A DNA stretch of 51,122 bases. It comes from Chitinophaga pinensis. Its GTDB lineage: Bacteria > Pseudomonadota > Gammaproteobacteria > Burkholderiales > SG8-41. A program made the translations under genes and the position numbers. Below, in pieces: positions 40,684 through 50,192 of the stretch (within the stretch, counting starts at the first letter, position 1; every line of letters starts with the position of its first letter). The notes under the pieces were generated by a model. That model saw nothing but the letters and a program-made list of their open reading frames with translations. It was not told where the DNA came from and searched no databases. The DNA is taken from contig CALQCM020000004.1 of assembly GCA_943329075.2 (NCBI GenBank), positions 1 to 51,122 on the forward strand. Direction: 5' to 3'.

Positions 40684-41922
40684 TCAGGCCGCTTTCAGTC
40701 GCGCAATGCGCGCGGTGGCCGGCGGATGCGAATCGTAGAACAGCGAATGCAGCGGGTCGGGTGTGAGCGTCGCCGCGTTGTCCTTGTAGAGCTTGACCAG
40801 CGCGGTGATGAGATCTGCCGCCACGGTCTGCTCGGTCGCATAACGGTCGGCTTCAAATTCGTGTTTGCGCGAGTAATAACTGGAGAGCGGAGAGAACAGG
40901 AAAGTGAACTGCGGCACGACGATAAAGAACAGCACCAGCGCCATCGCCGTCGACGGCGAGGTGACGCCGAGGCCGCTGTAGAACCACGTCTGCGTCATCA
41001 TTTGTGCGAGCAGCCACAGGAACGCCAGGCTGGCGGCGAAGGTCCACGCCATGCGCTTGATGACGTGTTTCAGTTTGAAGTGGCCGAGTTCGTGCGCCAG
41101 CACTGCTTCGACTTCCTCCGGCGTCAGGCGCGCCAGCAGCGTGTCGAAAAAAACGATGCGCTTGGTTTTGCCGAAGCCGGTGAAGTAGGCGTTGCCGTGG
41201 CTGGAGCGTTTCGAGCCGTCCATCACCATCAGTCCGCGCACCTTGAAGCCGCAGCGCTCGAGCAGGCGTTCGATGCGCGCCTTGAGTTGTGTGTCGTCGA
41301 GCGGCGAGAATTTATTGAACAGCGGCGCGATCCAGGTCGGAAAGATCGCCAGCACCATCAGGTTGAAGGCCACCCACACCACCCACGCGTAGAGCCACCA
41401 TGACGCGCCCATGCCTTCCATCACCCACAGCATGGCGGCGGCCAGCGGAATGCCGAGGGCGGCGCCGAGCAGCGCGTGTTTGCAGCCGTCGATGACGAAC
41501 ATGCGCAGCGTCATTTTGTTGAAACCGAAACGTTGTTCGACCACGAAGGTGCGGTAGAGGTCGAAGGGCATTTCAATCACCGCCATCAACACACCCAGGA
41601 GCACCATCAGGGTGACGCCGCGCGCCACGCCGGGCTCGAACCAGCCGGCGCTGAGGTTATGCAGGGCCTGCAGCACGCCGCCGAAGGTGATCGCCAGCAC
41701 CAGCACCACCTCGAACAGGATGCCGGCCAGCGAAACGCGCGTTTTCGCGTTGCTGTAGTCGGCCGCCTTGCGGTGGGCCTCCGGCGTGATTTCGTCGGCG
41801 AATTCGGCCGGCACCGTGTCGCGGTGGGCGCGCACATGGCGGAGTTGGCGCAGGCCCAGCCACAGCTTGACCGAGGTGGCGATGGCCAGCGCGGCGAGGA
41901 ATATCATGGTGAATGTATGCAT
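40684..41922 (-). CDS. M48 family metallopeptidase (Ste24-like)
   Basis: A 412-residue integral-membrane zinc protease. The HEXXH motif is in V-L-A-H-E-L-G-H-F-K-L, with membrane helices near 5-20, 65-85, 105-125, 150-200, 290-310 and 325-345. The third zinc-ligand region E-F-E-A-D-R-Y-A lies near 365. This is the CAAX-protease/Ste24 layout rather than the shorter HtpX. It is likely involved in membrane protein quality control. It is the first gene of the operon with phhB and rsgA and is divergent from orn. Confidence 0.9.
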   Translation of the reverse strand: MHTFTMIFLAALAIATSVKLWLGLRQLRHVRAHRDTVPAEFADEITPEAHRKAADYSNAKTRVSLAGILFEVVLVLAITFGGVLQALHNLSAGWFEPGVARGVTLMVLLGVLMAVIEMPFDLYRTFVVEQRFGFNKMTLRMFVIDGCKHALLGAALGIPLAAAMLWVMEGMGASWWLYAWVVWVAFNLMVLAIFPTWIAPLFNKFSPLDDTQLKARIERLLERCGFKVRGLMVMDGSKRSSHGNAYFTGFGKTKRIVFFDTLLARLTPEEVEAVLAHELGHFKLKHVIKRMAWTFAASLAFLWLLAQMMTQTWFYSGLGVTSPSTAMALVLFFIVVPQFTFLFSPLSSYYSRKHEFEADRYATEQTVAADLITALVKLYKDNAATLTPDPLHSLFYDSHPPATARIARLKAA

Positions 41923-42000
41923 GGGGCGAAGATTATCCTATCCCGGCGCGGATATGACAAAATATGCCACTCCTCAAGGCAACCGGTGCGATAAAACATA

Positions 42001-42546
42001 ATGGCTGCAAATCCAGACAATCTGCTGTGGGTCGACATGGAAATGAGCGGCCTCAATCCGGACACCGACCGCGTGCTCGAAGTGGCGATCGTGGTCACCG
42101 ACTCGCAGCTCAACACCGTGGCCGAGGCGCCGGTGCTGGTTGTGCATCAGAGCGACGCGGTGCTCGACGCGATGGATTCCTGGAACAAGAGCACGCACGC
42201 CAAATCGGGCCTGATCGAGCGCGTCAAGGCCTCGACGTTGCACGAAGCCGAGGTCGAATGCCGGCTGATCGAATTTCTCGGTGCCCATGTGCCGTCGGGC
42301 ATTTCGCCGATGTGCGGCAACACCGTGCATCAGGACCGCCGCTTCATGGCGCGCTACCTGCCGGCGCTGGAGGTGTTCTTTCATTACCGCAACCTCGATG
42401 TCAGCACGCTGAAGGAACTGATGAAGCGCTGGCGTCCGGATCTTGCCGGCGGTTTTGCCAAACACGGCAAACACGAGGCACTCGCTGACATCTATGAATC
42501 GATCAACGAGCTTAAATATTATCGCGAGCACTTTCTCAAGGTGTGA
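42001..42546 (+). CDS. orn: Oligoribonuclease
   Basis: A 181-residue DEDDh 3'-5' exonuclease that degrades di- to penta-ribonucleotides, including pGpG from cyclic-di-GMP turnover. D12 and E14 (W-V-D-M-E-M-S-G-L) begin the active site. H-Q-D-R-R-F-M and the late [10 protein letters not shown] complete it. Length and sequence are typical. It is divergent from the M48 gene. A diguanylate cyclase is encoded about 1.5 kb away, but that link is only positional. Confidence 0.95.
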   Translation: MAANPDNLLWVDMEMSGLNPDTDRVLEVAIVVTDSQLNTVAEAPVLVVHQSDAVLDAMDSWNKSTHAKSGLIERVKASTLHEAEVECRLIEFLGAHVPSGISPMCGNTVHQDRRFMARYLPALEVFFHYRNLDVSTLKELMKRWRPDLAGGFAKHGKHEALADIYESINELKYYREHFLKV

Positions 42547-42618
42547 GCGTGGCGCGGCCGCCCGGTACGCGTCCGGCTGCTGCGGTGGAAAATGTGCGCA
42601 GCGTCCCGGCGAGCCGGC

Positions 42619-43146
42619 ATGAGTGACGAGAACCCCAATCCGCACCGCCGTGGCGGCACCTGGATGCTGGCGCTGTCCTGGCTGCTGATCGGTGGCGGCT
42701 TGTACTGGTATTTCAGCGACTGGTCGGCACGACAGAACAATCCGAACACCGCATCCGTGCTCGCCGGCCAGCGCGGGGAGCTGACGCTGATCCGCAATCG
42801 CGTGGGCCATTATGTCGCCGACGGCGCAATCAACGGACGCAGCGTGACTTTTCTGCTCGACACCGGCGCCACCGCGGTGGCGTTGCCCGCCGCACTGGCG
42901 CGCGAGCTGGGCGTCAGACGCGGTGCTGCGGTGACCGTGCAGACGGCGAATGGCCCGGCCGCCGGTTTCGAAACGCGGTTGGACAGTGTGCGTCTGGGCC
43001 CGATCGAAATGCGCGATGTCGCCGCACTGGTCGCCGGTGAGATGACTGGCGACAATACCGTGCTGCTGGGCATGAGTTTTCTGAAGCGCGTCGAATTCAC
43101 GCAGAGCGGAGACCGTCTGGTCTTGCGGTCGCTGGCAGCGCGCTGA
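42619..43146 (+). CDS. Membrane-anchored retropepsin-like aspartic protease (clan AA)
   Basis: A 175-residue protein with one N-terminal membrane segment (about 15-32) and a periplasmic domain. The catalytic motif L-L-D-T-G-A-T is at 79-85 (D81), and L-L-G-M-S-F-L-K lies near the end, the pattern of TIGR02281-type single-domain aspartic proteases that work as dimers. An upstream ATG at 42592 is in frame, but the residues it adds look non-coding. Its substrate is unknown. Confidence 0.85.
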   Translation: MSDENPNPHRRGGTWMLALSWLLIGGGLYWYFSDWSARQNNPNTASVLAGQRGELTLIRNRVGHYVADGAINGRSVTFLLDTGATAVALPAALARELGVRRGAAVTVQTANGPAAGFETRLDSVRLGPIEMRDVAALVAGEMTGDNTVLLGMSFLKRVEFTQSGDRLVLRSLAAR

Positions 43147-43181
43147 AGCGCGCTGTGGTGCGGCGTACCGGTGCGTGGTGT

Positions 43182-44165
43182 TTATGCCGCTTCCAACGGC
43201 AGCGCGGTCACATTTGAAGGGTTGCCGCAGCGCGTGCCCTGTACCTGGTTACGGCCGGCGTGTTTGGCCCTGTAGAGCATTTCATCGGCGGCTGCGATCA
43301 GCAGCGCCGGCGTGCTGACAAAATCGGGGACTGCCGAGGCCACGCCGATGCTGATGGTGACGACCGGTTCGGTCGGCGAGCTTTTGTGGGGCAGCGCGAG
43401 TTCGTGCACCGCCTGGCGTAGCTGCTGTGCGATGGCAATGCCGCCGGAGAGCGGTGTCGCCGGCAGAATAGCGACGAATTCCTCGCCGCCGTAGCGCGCC
43501 AGCAGGTCGCCGGGCCGCTTGAGCGCGCGGTTAAATGCGGTGGCGATCTGGCGCAGGCAGTCGTCACCGGCGAGATGGCCGTAGCAGTCGTTGTATTGCT
43601 TGAAGCTGTCGACATCGATCATTGCCAGCGACATGGCGCTGGCGGTGCGCGCGTTGCGGCGCCATTCGATCTGCACCGTGTTGTCGAAGGCACGGCGGTT
43701 GGCGATGCCGGTCAGCCCGTCCAGTGCCGACAGACGTTGCAGTTCCTGATTGGCCGTATCGAGCTTCTGTGTGGTTTCCACCAGCGTTCGGCGCATGTCG
43801 TGCAGGCGCTGCATGGCTTTAATCTTGGCCGCCAGCACGACGGGACTGACCGGTTTGATCAGGTAGTCATCGCCGCCGGCCTCGATGCCGCTTTTCAGGT
43901 CTTCCTCCGAACCCATGCCGGTGAGGAAGATGATCGGCGTCCAATGGGCGCCGCCCTCGAGCGCGCGGATCCGCCGCGCCGCTTCGTAACCGTCCATTTC
44001 CGGCATCACCACGTCCATCAGAATCAGGCCCGGCCTTTCACGTTCAAATACGGCCAGCGCTTCGCCGCCGTCACGCGCAGTGATTGCGGTGTGGCCAAGC
44101 AATTCGACATGCTTGCGCACGAGCAGCAGGTTGGCGAGCGTATCGTCGACGATCGCGATTTTCAT
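43182..44165 (-). CDS. Response regulator with GGDEF domain (diguanylate cyclase)
   Basis: A 327-residue protein with a receiver domain (1-118; D7/D8, phosphoacceptor D51, K104) joined by a short coiled coil to a GGDEF domain (about 145-310). The active-site motif is GGEEF at 226-230. The inhibitory I-site RPGD (217-220) lies exactly five residues before it. It should make cyclic-di-GMP on phosphorylation and be product-inhibited. The ATG overlaps the stop of the hybrid kinase gene (ATGA), so the pair is translationally coupled. The kinase's HPt domain is its likely phosphodonor. Confidence 0.93.
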   Translation of the reverse strand: MKIAIVDDTLANLLLVRKHVELLGHTAITARDGGEALAVFERERPGLILMDVVMPEMDGYEAARRIRALEGGAHWTPIIFLTGMGSEEDLKSGIEAGGDDYLIKPVSPVVLAAKIKAMQRLHDMRRTLVETTQKLDTANQELQRLSALDGLTGIANRRAFDNTVQIEWRRNARTASAMSLAMIDVDSFKQYNDCYGHLAGDDCLRQIATAFNRALKRPGDLLARYGGEEFVAILPATPLSGGIAIAQQLRQAVHELALPHKSSPTEPVVTISIGVASAVPDFVSTPALLIAAADEMLYRAKHAGRNQVQGTRCGNPSNVTALPLEAA

Positions 44166-47100
44166 GACGGCACCGCGCACAATTGGTCGGCGTTTTCACG
44201 CCGGCGCTCGGTCTCCAGCACGGCGACCAGTGACGCCGCCGCTTCCTGCAGCCCCGGGTAGGCAAGGCGGGCCGCCGCGATGTCGCCAATGCGCGCCGCC
44301 AATTCAACGTTGCGCGCGGCTGCGGTGACCGCATGTGCCGATAGATTGGAACTGCTGCCTTTGATCGTGTGGGCGGCGAGGAAGGCGCGCTGGTGTGCAC
44401 CGCTATCAAGAAAGCCGGCGATCTGCGTGACGAGTGCCGGCGTTTCGGCGATGAAGATATCGATGATCTGCGCAAGCAGTTCTGTGTCGTCCGCGGCGCG
44501 CGTCAGTGCCTCGGCGCGATCATAGACCGCAGCGGGCGCCGCCTGGCCGTCAGCGACAGGTGTGGCGACAGTAACAGCCGGTGCCGCGGCGGCATCGACG
44601 GTGACGCGATCGAGTGCGGCAACCAGCGCGGCGGCTTCAATCGGCTTCGAGACGTGATCGTCCATGCCCGCTTCGATGCAGCGTTCGCGGTCGCCGCTCA
44701 TGGCGTTTGCGGTGAGCGCGATGATCGGCGTGCGCCGGCGCGCCGCGTCGCGCCGGCGGATCGCACGCGTCGCCTCCAGGCCATCCATCACCGGCATTTG
44801 CATGTCCATCAGTATCGCGTCGTAGTCGCGGCCGGCGGTCATAGTCACCGCCATCGCGCCGTCGTGGGCCGCGGCGACGTGGTGGCCGAGTTTTTCCAGC
44901 AGGCGCGTCGCCAGTTTGCGGTTGACCGCATTGTCTTCGACCAGCAGCACATCAAGGCGGCGCACCGGCGCTGCCGGTGTTGCCGCCATGCCGGCGGCCA
45001 GTGCGTTTTCTCCTTCGAGTTGCAGCAGCGCGGGATCGAGCAGGACGGCGACGCCGTCGTGCAGCGTCGATTGCGAGACCGGTTTGACCAGTGCATGCAC
45101 GTGCCGTTGTTCGCGCGCGCGGGCGATGGCCGGCCCCTGCGTGGTATCGGCCAGAACGATGGCGGAAATAGCGGCGGCATTCGCCTCGGCCGCCAGCGCG
45201 AACGCGTCCGCATCCGGCAGCGTGCCGTCGATCAAGGCCAGGCGGTAGGGGCGGCCGGCGGCGCGCGCGGTGGCGATTTTTGCCAAAGCCGCCGATGCTG
45301 AATCGCAGGGGTCGGGCAGCATGCCCCACGAGCCGAGATAGGCGCAGAGCAGTTCGCGGCAACGCGCATTATCGTCGACGACCAGTACCAGCTGGTCGTA
45401 AAAGGCGTCTGCAGGCGACAGCGACGCCTGCTGGGGCGCGCGCGTTTCCTGCATGGCGAGGCAAACGGAAAATTCAAAAGTGCTGCCGGCGCCGGCGACG
45501 CTGCGCACCGAAATCGCGCCGCCCATCAGGTTGACCAGCCGGCGGCTGATCGACAGGCCGAGACCGGTGCCGCCGAACTGGCGGGTGGTGGAGGTGTCGG
45601 CCTGTTCGAACGCTTCAAAGATCGCTTCGCATTTGTCGGCGGGAATGCCGATGCCGGTGTCGCGCACGCGCAAACGCAGCTGCACCTCGCGCTCGCGCAC
45701 GTCTTCGAGCTGCACCTGGATTTCGACCTCGCCCTCGGCGGTGAACTTGATCGCGTTGCCGACGAGATTGAGTATGATCTGGCGGATGCGCAGCGGGTCG
45801 CCGATGAGGGCGTCCGGCACGGCGGCATCCACCGACCAGATCAGTTCGAGCTGTTTCTCGTGCGCGCGCACGGCCAGCACGCGCACTGTTTGCTCCAGGC
45901 TGTCGCGCAGATTGAATGCAATGGTTTCGATATTCAGCTTGCCGGCCTCGATCTTGGAGAGATCAAGAATGTCGTTGATGATTTGCAGCAGGGCGTCGGC
46001 TGACGATTTGACGGTGCCCAGATAGTCGCGCTGTTCCGCGTTGAGCGGGGTGTCGAGGGCAAGGTTGGTCATGCCGATGATGCCGTTCATCGGCGTGCGG
46101 ATTTCGTGGCTCATGTTGGCAAGAAACTCGCTCTTCGCGCGGGCGGCCGCCTCGGCCGACTCTTTGGCGCGGCGCAGTTCCTCCTGCGCGCGTTCGAGCC
46201 AGGTGGTGTCGTGCGTGACCGCAATGTCGCCGACCAGGCGGCCGCTCTCGTCGGTCAGCGGGCCGCTCGAACCGACAATGTGCACGCGGCCGCCGCTTTT
46301 GGTCGGGCGCCAGCCGCGGATCATGAAAGTGTTGCCGGTTCGCAGCCGCGTCAGCCAGTTCTGCCAGTCGTCCTCGCTGGCATCTTTCAGGATGGTCGCG
46401 CGCATCGAACGGCCGAGTGCTTCCTCCTTGCTGTAGCCGAAAATCGTCTCGGCACCGCGGTTCCATGTTGTGATGACGCCATCCATGTCGCGGGTCACGA
46501 TGGAATCGTGCGATTGCTCCACCACGCGTGCCAGCATGCGTGCGCGGTATTCGCTTTCCGCCAGAGCCCGCTGCTGCTCCTTCATGATCCGTTCGGCGCG
46601 CTTCACCGCAAGGATCAGGAAGACATAGAGCGCCAGCATGCTGAAGGCGATGATGCCGGCGAGCTGCAGTTGATCGCGTTTGGCCGCGGCGATTTCATCC
46701 GAAACATCGGTATAAAGCTCAAATATGCCCTGCCGTTCGCCCGTTTTCGGATGGAAAACCATGACGAATGATTCGACGATATGGCGGTCGCGTACGGTGC
46801 CGTCGATGCTCTCAAAGCGCGGTTTGAACTCAAGCGAAGAGGGGCTGCGGCCGGCGAGGGTGGCGCGGATTTCGTTGCTGTCCACACCGGTGGCGCCGAT
46901 TTCGCCATCCCAGTTTGAAAAGATGACCTGTCCGCTCAGCGAAAAAATGCGTACTTTGACGATTTTGAGCGAGTCAGTCAGCCGGTAGATCTGTTCGCGC
47001 AGCTGGATGTTCTCAAGCTGGTCGACTAATTCAGACGCTGGCACCCGATGCGCTTTCATCGCGAGCTTCGCATAACTCGGCCAGAACGCGTTGACCAGCG

Positions 47101-47314
47101 AGCGCGAAAGCGCAATGTTCTGGTCGGCATGTTCCCGCAGCAGTGTGCGTTTTGCGGATTCGCTGGAGATGACGAATACCAGCGCGATGACGATGCCGAA
47201 CCCGATTACGCTGACGAACGAAAAGTAGCGGCCCAGCCGGAAGCTCGACGCGGCGGCCTGTTTTTCCGATCGCAGCGCGCCCAGAGACGCCGTCAATGCC
47301 GGTATTTCGCTCAT
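44162..47314 (-). CDS. Hybrid sensor histidine kinase with PAS, two receiver domains and HPt
   Basis: A 1050-residue inner-membrane kinase. Membrane helices at about 31-50 and 217-236 enclose a periplasmic sensor of about 165 residues. A PAS domain spans about 260-375. HisKA has the phosphoacceptor H403 in M-S-H-E-I-R-T-P, and the ATPase N, G1 and G2 boxes lie near 516-525, 551-558 and 581-587. The first receiver (about 641-760) has D696 and K744. The second (about 786-905) has D837. A C-terminal HPt domain carries H982 in A-H-T-I-K-G-S. The architecture is BarA-like and forms a full internal phosphorelay. The ATG at 47314 is preferred to an in-frame TTG at 47329. The ligand is unknown. Confidence 0.92.
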   Translation of the reverse strand: MSEIPALTASLGALRSEKQAAASSFRLGRYFSFVSVIGFGIVIALVFVISSESAKRTLLREHADQNIALSRSLVNAFWPSYAKLAMKAHRVPASELVDQLENIQLREQIYRLTDSLKIVKVRIFSLSGQVIFSNWDGEIGATGVDSNEIRATLAGRSPSSLEFKPRFESIDGTVRDRHIVESFVMVFHPKTGERQGIFELYTDVSDEIAAAKRDQLQLAGIIAFSMLALYVFLILAVKRAERIMKEQQRALAESEYRARMLARVVEQSHDSIVTRDMDGVITTWNRGAETIFGYSKEEALGRSMRATILKDASEDDWQNWLTRLRTGNTFMIRGWRPTKSGGRVHIVGSSGPLTDESGRLVGDIAVTHDTTWLERAQEELRRAKESAEAAARAKSEFLANMSHEIRTPMNGIIGMTNLALDTPLNAEQRDYLGTVKSSADALLQIINDILDLSKIEAGKLNIETIAFNLRDSLEQTVRVLAVRAHEKQLELIWSVDAAVPDALIGDPLRIRQIILNLVGNAIKFTAEGEVEIQVQLEDVREREVQLRLRVRDTGIGIPADKCEAIFEAFEQADTSTTRQFGGTGLGLSISRRLVNLMGGAISVRSVAGAGSTFEFSVCLAMQETRAPQQASLSPADAFYDQLVLVVDDNARCRELLCAYLGSWGMLPDPCDSASAALAKIATARAAGRPYRLALIDGTLPDADAFALAAEANAAAISAIVLADTTQGPAIARAREQRHVHALVKPVSQSTLHDGVAVLLDPALLQLEGENALAAGMAATPAAPVRRLDVLLVEDNAVNRKLATRLLEKLGHHVAAAHDGAMAVTMTAGRDYDAILMDMQMPVMDGLEATRAIRRRDAARRRTPIIALTANAMSGDRERCIEAGMDDHVSKPIEAAALVAALDRVTVDAAAAPAVTVATPVADGQAAPAAVYDRAEALTRAADDTELLAQIIDIFIAETPALVTQIAGFLDSGAHQRAFLAAHTIKGSSSNLSAHAVTAAARNVELAARIGDIAAARLAYPGLQEAAASLVAVLETERRRENADQLCAVPS

Positions 47315-47472
47315 GATTGCCGTCCGCAAAACTCGCAGCCTCCCCGCAGCCGGACAAAATGTCCTGCCGCCATGCCGCGCGGTATAGAACTAACGGCGTC
47401 TCGCGGGCCGGGCTTGAGGGGGGGATTGATTTAATGCAACGGCGGCAGTCAAGTGCCTGCCGGATAACGGCT

Positions 47473-47679
47473 TTATTCGAGGCTGATTTCGCCGTCAAGC
47501 GAGATGTCGAGACCGATCCCGTTGATCGTCAGGCGCATGCTGGCGGGCAGGACTGCGTCGCTTTTGAGGCGCCCGTCGGCAATGGCGCGGGCGACGGCGC
47601 GCTCGATTTCGGTCTGCGAGCGGATGCCGACCACCTTGAGGAAGCGGCGGATGCTCATGTTGAAGGCTTCGTCGTTCAT
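47473..47679 (-). CDS. DUF6494 family small protein
   Basis: A 68-residue protein that begins MNDEAFNMSIRRFLKVVGI, then S-Q-T-E-I-E-R-A-V-A-x-A-I-A-D-G and ends with D-G-E-I-S-L-E. This is the DUF6494 pattern, small cytoplasmic proteins of unknown function. Its ATG overlaps the stop codon of pgi (ATGA at 47676-47679), so it is translated together with glucose-6-phosphate isomerase. Confidence 0.8.
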   Translation of the reverse strand: MNDEAFNMSIRRFLKVVGIRSQTEIERAVARAIADGRLKSDAVLPASMRLTINGIGLDISLDGEISLE

Positions 47680-49277
47680 TGCGGTCCTCTTTCGCGGAAT
47701 TGCGTCTCGCGGTTGGCTTTATAGAAGTCGATCAGACCGTTGGTGGAGGCGTCGTAGCCGCTGACCGGTTCGTTATTGTCTAGCTCAGGCAGGATGCGCG
47801 CGGCGAGTTTTTTGCCGAGTTCCACACCGGGCTGGTCGAAGGCGTTGATGCCCCAGATTACGCTTTGCACGAACACCTTGTGCTCATACAGCGCGAGCAG
47901 CTGGCCGAGGCTGTGCGGTGTCAGGCGGTCGAGCAGCAGCGAATTGGTCGGCCGGTTGCCCGGGAAGCGGTCGTGCGGATTGTCGGCATTCGGTGCGCCA
48001 TTCATTAACGCCGCCGTCTGCGCGAAGAAATTCGCCATCAGGATGGCGTGATGTTCCTCGCCCGTGTGGTGTGGCTGGCAGGCCGCGATGAAATCGGCCG
48101 GCACCAGCCGCGTGCCCTGGTGCAGCAATTGAAAGAAGGAGTGCTGGGCGTCGGTGCCCGCGGCGCCCCAGATGATCATGCCGGTGTCGCCGTCGACCGG
48201 CGTGCCGTCGACGCAGACGCTTTTGCCGCAGGATTCCATGTCGAGCTGCTGCAGGAACGCCGGCAGCAGCGCCAGCGATTCGTCGTACGGCAGCACCGCG
48301 TGCGCAGCGGCGCCGAAAAAATTGTTGTACCAGACGCCGAGCAGCGCCAGCACCACCGGCATGTTTTTCTCGAACGCCGCGTTGCGGAAGTGCTCGTCCA
48401 TTTCATGCGCGCCGTGCAGCATCTGGCGGAAGCCGTCCATGCCGACAGCCAGCGCAACCGGCAGGCCGACCGCGGACCACAGCGAATAGCGGCCGCCGAC
48501 CCAGTCCCAGAACGGGAAAATCTGCTCCGCGGCGACGCCGAATTCGGCGGCATGCTGCGTGTTGGCGGTAACGGCGACCAGCTGGCGCTCCGCCGCGGCA
48601 CCGAGGGCGCGCGACAACCAGTCGTGCACGGTGCGCGCATTGGCCAGCGTTTCACTGGTAGTGAAGGTTTTCGACACCACGATCACCAGTGTGGTCGCCG
48701 CATCCAGCGGCGCCAGTGTGCGTTGCAGCGCTGCCAGGTCGATGTTAGAGGCGAAATGCACGCGCGGGCCGCCGCCGGTGTAGGGCGCGAGCGCGCGCGT
48801 CGCCAGCATCGGTCCGAGGTGCGAGCCGCCGATGCCGATGTGTACGACATCGGTGTAACGGCCGCCGTGGCCGCCGAGGCGGCCGTCGCGCACGCGGTCG
48901 CTGAAGGCCTGCATGCGCTGGAGCGTTGCGCGGACCTGCGGCATGACGTCGACGCCGTCGACCAGCACCGCTTGCTCGCCGCGCAACGCGTTATGCAACA
49001 CGGCGCGGTCTTCGGTGACGTTGATTTTGCCGCCGCTGAACAGCTGGCGCATTTGCGTGCCAAGGCCGCGCGCGCGCGCGAGCTCGGCCAGAAGATGCAT
49101 GGTGTCCTGGTTGACCAGGTTCTTCGAGTAATCGAGCAGCATGCCGCCGACACGCAGCGAAAAATGTGCAAAGCGCTGCGGCTCGGCATCGAACAATTGC
49201 GCAATGCTCGCCAGCGCCATGGTCTGCCGGTGAGACTCAAGCGCCTGCCAGGCGGGGGATTCGGTCAGCGTGTGCAT
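47676..49277 (-). CDS. pgi: Glucose-6-phosphate isomerase
   Basis: A 533-residue isomerase that interconverts glucose-6-phosphate and fructose-6-phosphate. G-I-G-G-S-H-L-G-P near 147-155 and V-S-K-T-F-T-T-S-E-T near 200-209 bind the phosphate. The catalytic glutamate region is in W-D-W-V-G-G-R-Y-S-L-W, and the late G-I-N-A-F-D-Q-P-G-V-E-L-G-K carries the active lysine. Length is normal for the proteobacterial form. The gene is divergent from the EI24 gene and overlaps DUF6494 by four bases. Confidence 0.95.
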   Translation of the reverse strand: MHTLTESPAWQALESHRQTMALASIAQLFDAEPQRFAHFSLRVGGMLLDYSKNLVNQDTMHLLAELARARGLGTQMRQLFSGGKINVTEDRAVLHNALRGEQAVLVDGVDVMPQVRATLQRMQAFSDRVRDGRLGGHGGRYTDVVHIGIGGSHLGPMLATRALAPYTGGGPRVHFASNIDLAALQRTLAPLDAATTLVIVVSKTFTTSETLANARTVHDWLSRALGAAAERQLVAVTANTQHAAEFGVAAEQIFPFWDWVGGRYSLWSAVGLPVALAVGMDGFRQMLHGAHEMDEHFRNAAFEKNMPVVLALLGVWYNNFFGAAAHAVLPYDESLALLPAFLQQLDMESCGKSVCVDGTPVDGDTGMIIWGAAGTDAQHSFFQLLHQGTRLVPADFIAACQPHHTGEEHHAILMANFFAQTAALMNGAPNADNPHDRFPGNRPTNSLLLDRLTPHSLGQLLALYEHKVFVQSVIWGINAFDQPGVELGKKLAARILPELDNNEPVSGYDASTNGLIDFYKANRETQFRERGPQ

Positions 49278-49316
49278 TTCGAAATGCTCTCAGTGTTCGA
49301 GACGATTGTAGCGACT

Positions 49317-49346
49317 TTGGTCGGTGCTGCCCAACCGGTTTAGAAT
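49317..49346 (+). promoter_or_regulatory. Candidate promoter of the EI24 gene
   Basis: TTGGTC (49317-49322), 18 bp, then TAGAAT (49341-49346), 51 bp before the ATG, in the 120-bp spacer divergent from pgi. The -10 matches five of six bases and the -35 four. Confidence 0.4.
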
Positions 49347-49397
49347 CGCAGCGGCGTAACAAACGATCCGGTAGCGTTCCTCTCATCCAGCGGGTTT

Positions 49398-50129
49398 ATG
49401 TCAGATATGTTGATGGCGTTTGGCCGCGCGTTGCGCGATCTTTGCTCGTTGCGCATGCTGGCACTCGCAGTGTGGCCGATGCTGGCGGCGCTCGCCGTGT
49501 GGCTGGGCATCGCCTGGCTGTATTGGGCCGAGTGGGCGCGGCTGGTCGACGGCTGGATGACTGGTTCGATACTCGCCGACTGGCTGCCGGCTGGCGGCGT
49601 GCTTGAACTGGCGCATTACGCTGCCTGGATACTCACCGCGCTGCTGCTGGTGCCGCTGGTGCTGGCGACGGCGGGCATGCTGGCGGCGCTGCTGGCCATG
49701 CCGCTGATCGTCGGCTTTGTCGCCGCGCGCGGCTATCCGGCGCTCGAACGGCGCCGCGGCGGCAGTGTCGCCGGCAGTTTTCTCAATGCATTGATTGCCG
49801 TTATCGTCTTCGCAACGTTGTGGGTCGTCACGCTGCCGCTGTGGTTGGCCGGCCTGTTCGGCCCGCTACTGGGGTTGTTGCTGGCGGGTTGGCTGATCCA
49901 GCGCTTGTTTCGTTACGACGCGTTAGCCGAACATGCCGATGCCGCCGAATACCGCGCCATTGTCGCCGCCTGCCGCGGCCGCTTTTTCCTGCTCGGCCTT
50001 ATGGTCGCGCTGCTCTATACGCTACCGTTCGTTAATTTGCTGGCGCCGGTGGCGGGCGGGCTTGTATTTACGCACTACGCGCTGGCGCGTCTTGTCGCAC
50101 TGCGGGCAAGTAGCGGCAGCCGGGATTGA
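49398..50129 (+). CDS. EI24 domain-containing membrane protein (CysZ-like)
   Basis: A 243-residue inner-membrane protein with hydrophobic stretches near 20-45, 68-108, 130-170 and 195-230. The start M-A-F-G-R-A-L-R-D-L and the segment around A-A-L-L-A-M-P-L-I are typical of the EI24/CysZ superfamily. CysZ imports sulfate, but the betaproteobacterial EI24 proteins are not characterised. A second ATG at 49410 is possible. It ends shortly before a bidirectional hairpin facing the thiolase gene. Confidence 0.8.
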   Translation: MSDMLMAFGRALRDLCSLRMLALAVWPMLAALAVWLGIAWLYWAEWARLVDGWMTGSILADWLPAGGVLELAHYAAWILTALLLVPLVLATAGMLAALLAMPLIVGFVAARGYPALERRRGGSVAGSFLNALIAVIVFATLWVVTLPLWLAGLFGPLLGLLLAGWLIQRLFRYDALAEHADAAEYRAIVAACRGRFFLLGLMVALLYTLPFVNLLAPVAGGLVFTHYALARLVALRASSGSRD

Positions 50130-50136
50130 GTGCGGG

Positions 50137-50166
50137 AAAAAATGCGGGGCGCCGCAGCGCCCCGCA
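50137..50166 (-). terminator. Strong terminator of the thiolase gene
   Basis: Ten-pair perfect stem TGCGGGGCGC (50143-50152) / GCGCCCCGCA (50157-50166), loop CGCA. Read on the minus strand it is followed directly by six T (50142-50137). It also lies just after the plus-strand EI24 stop and may serve both genes. Confidence 0.88.
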
Positions 50167-50192
50167 AGATTCGATTCTGTCGCGAACCGCAG

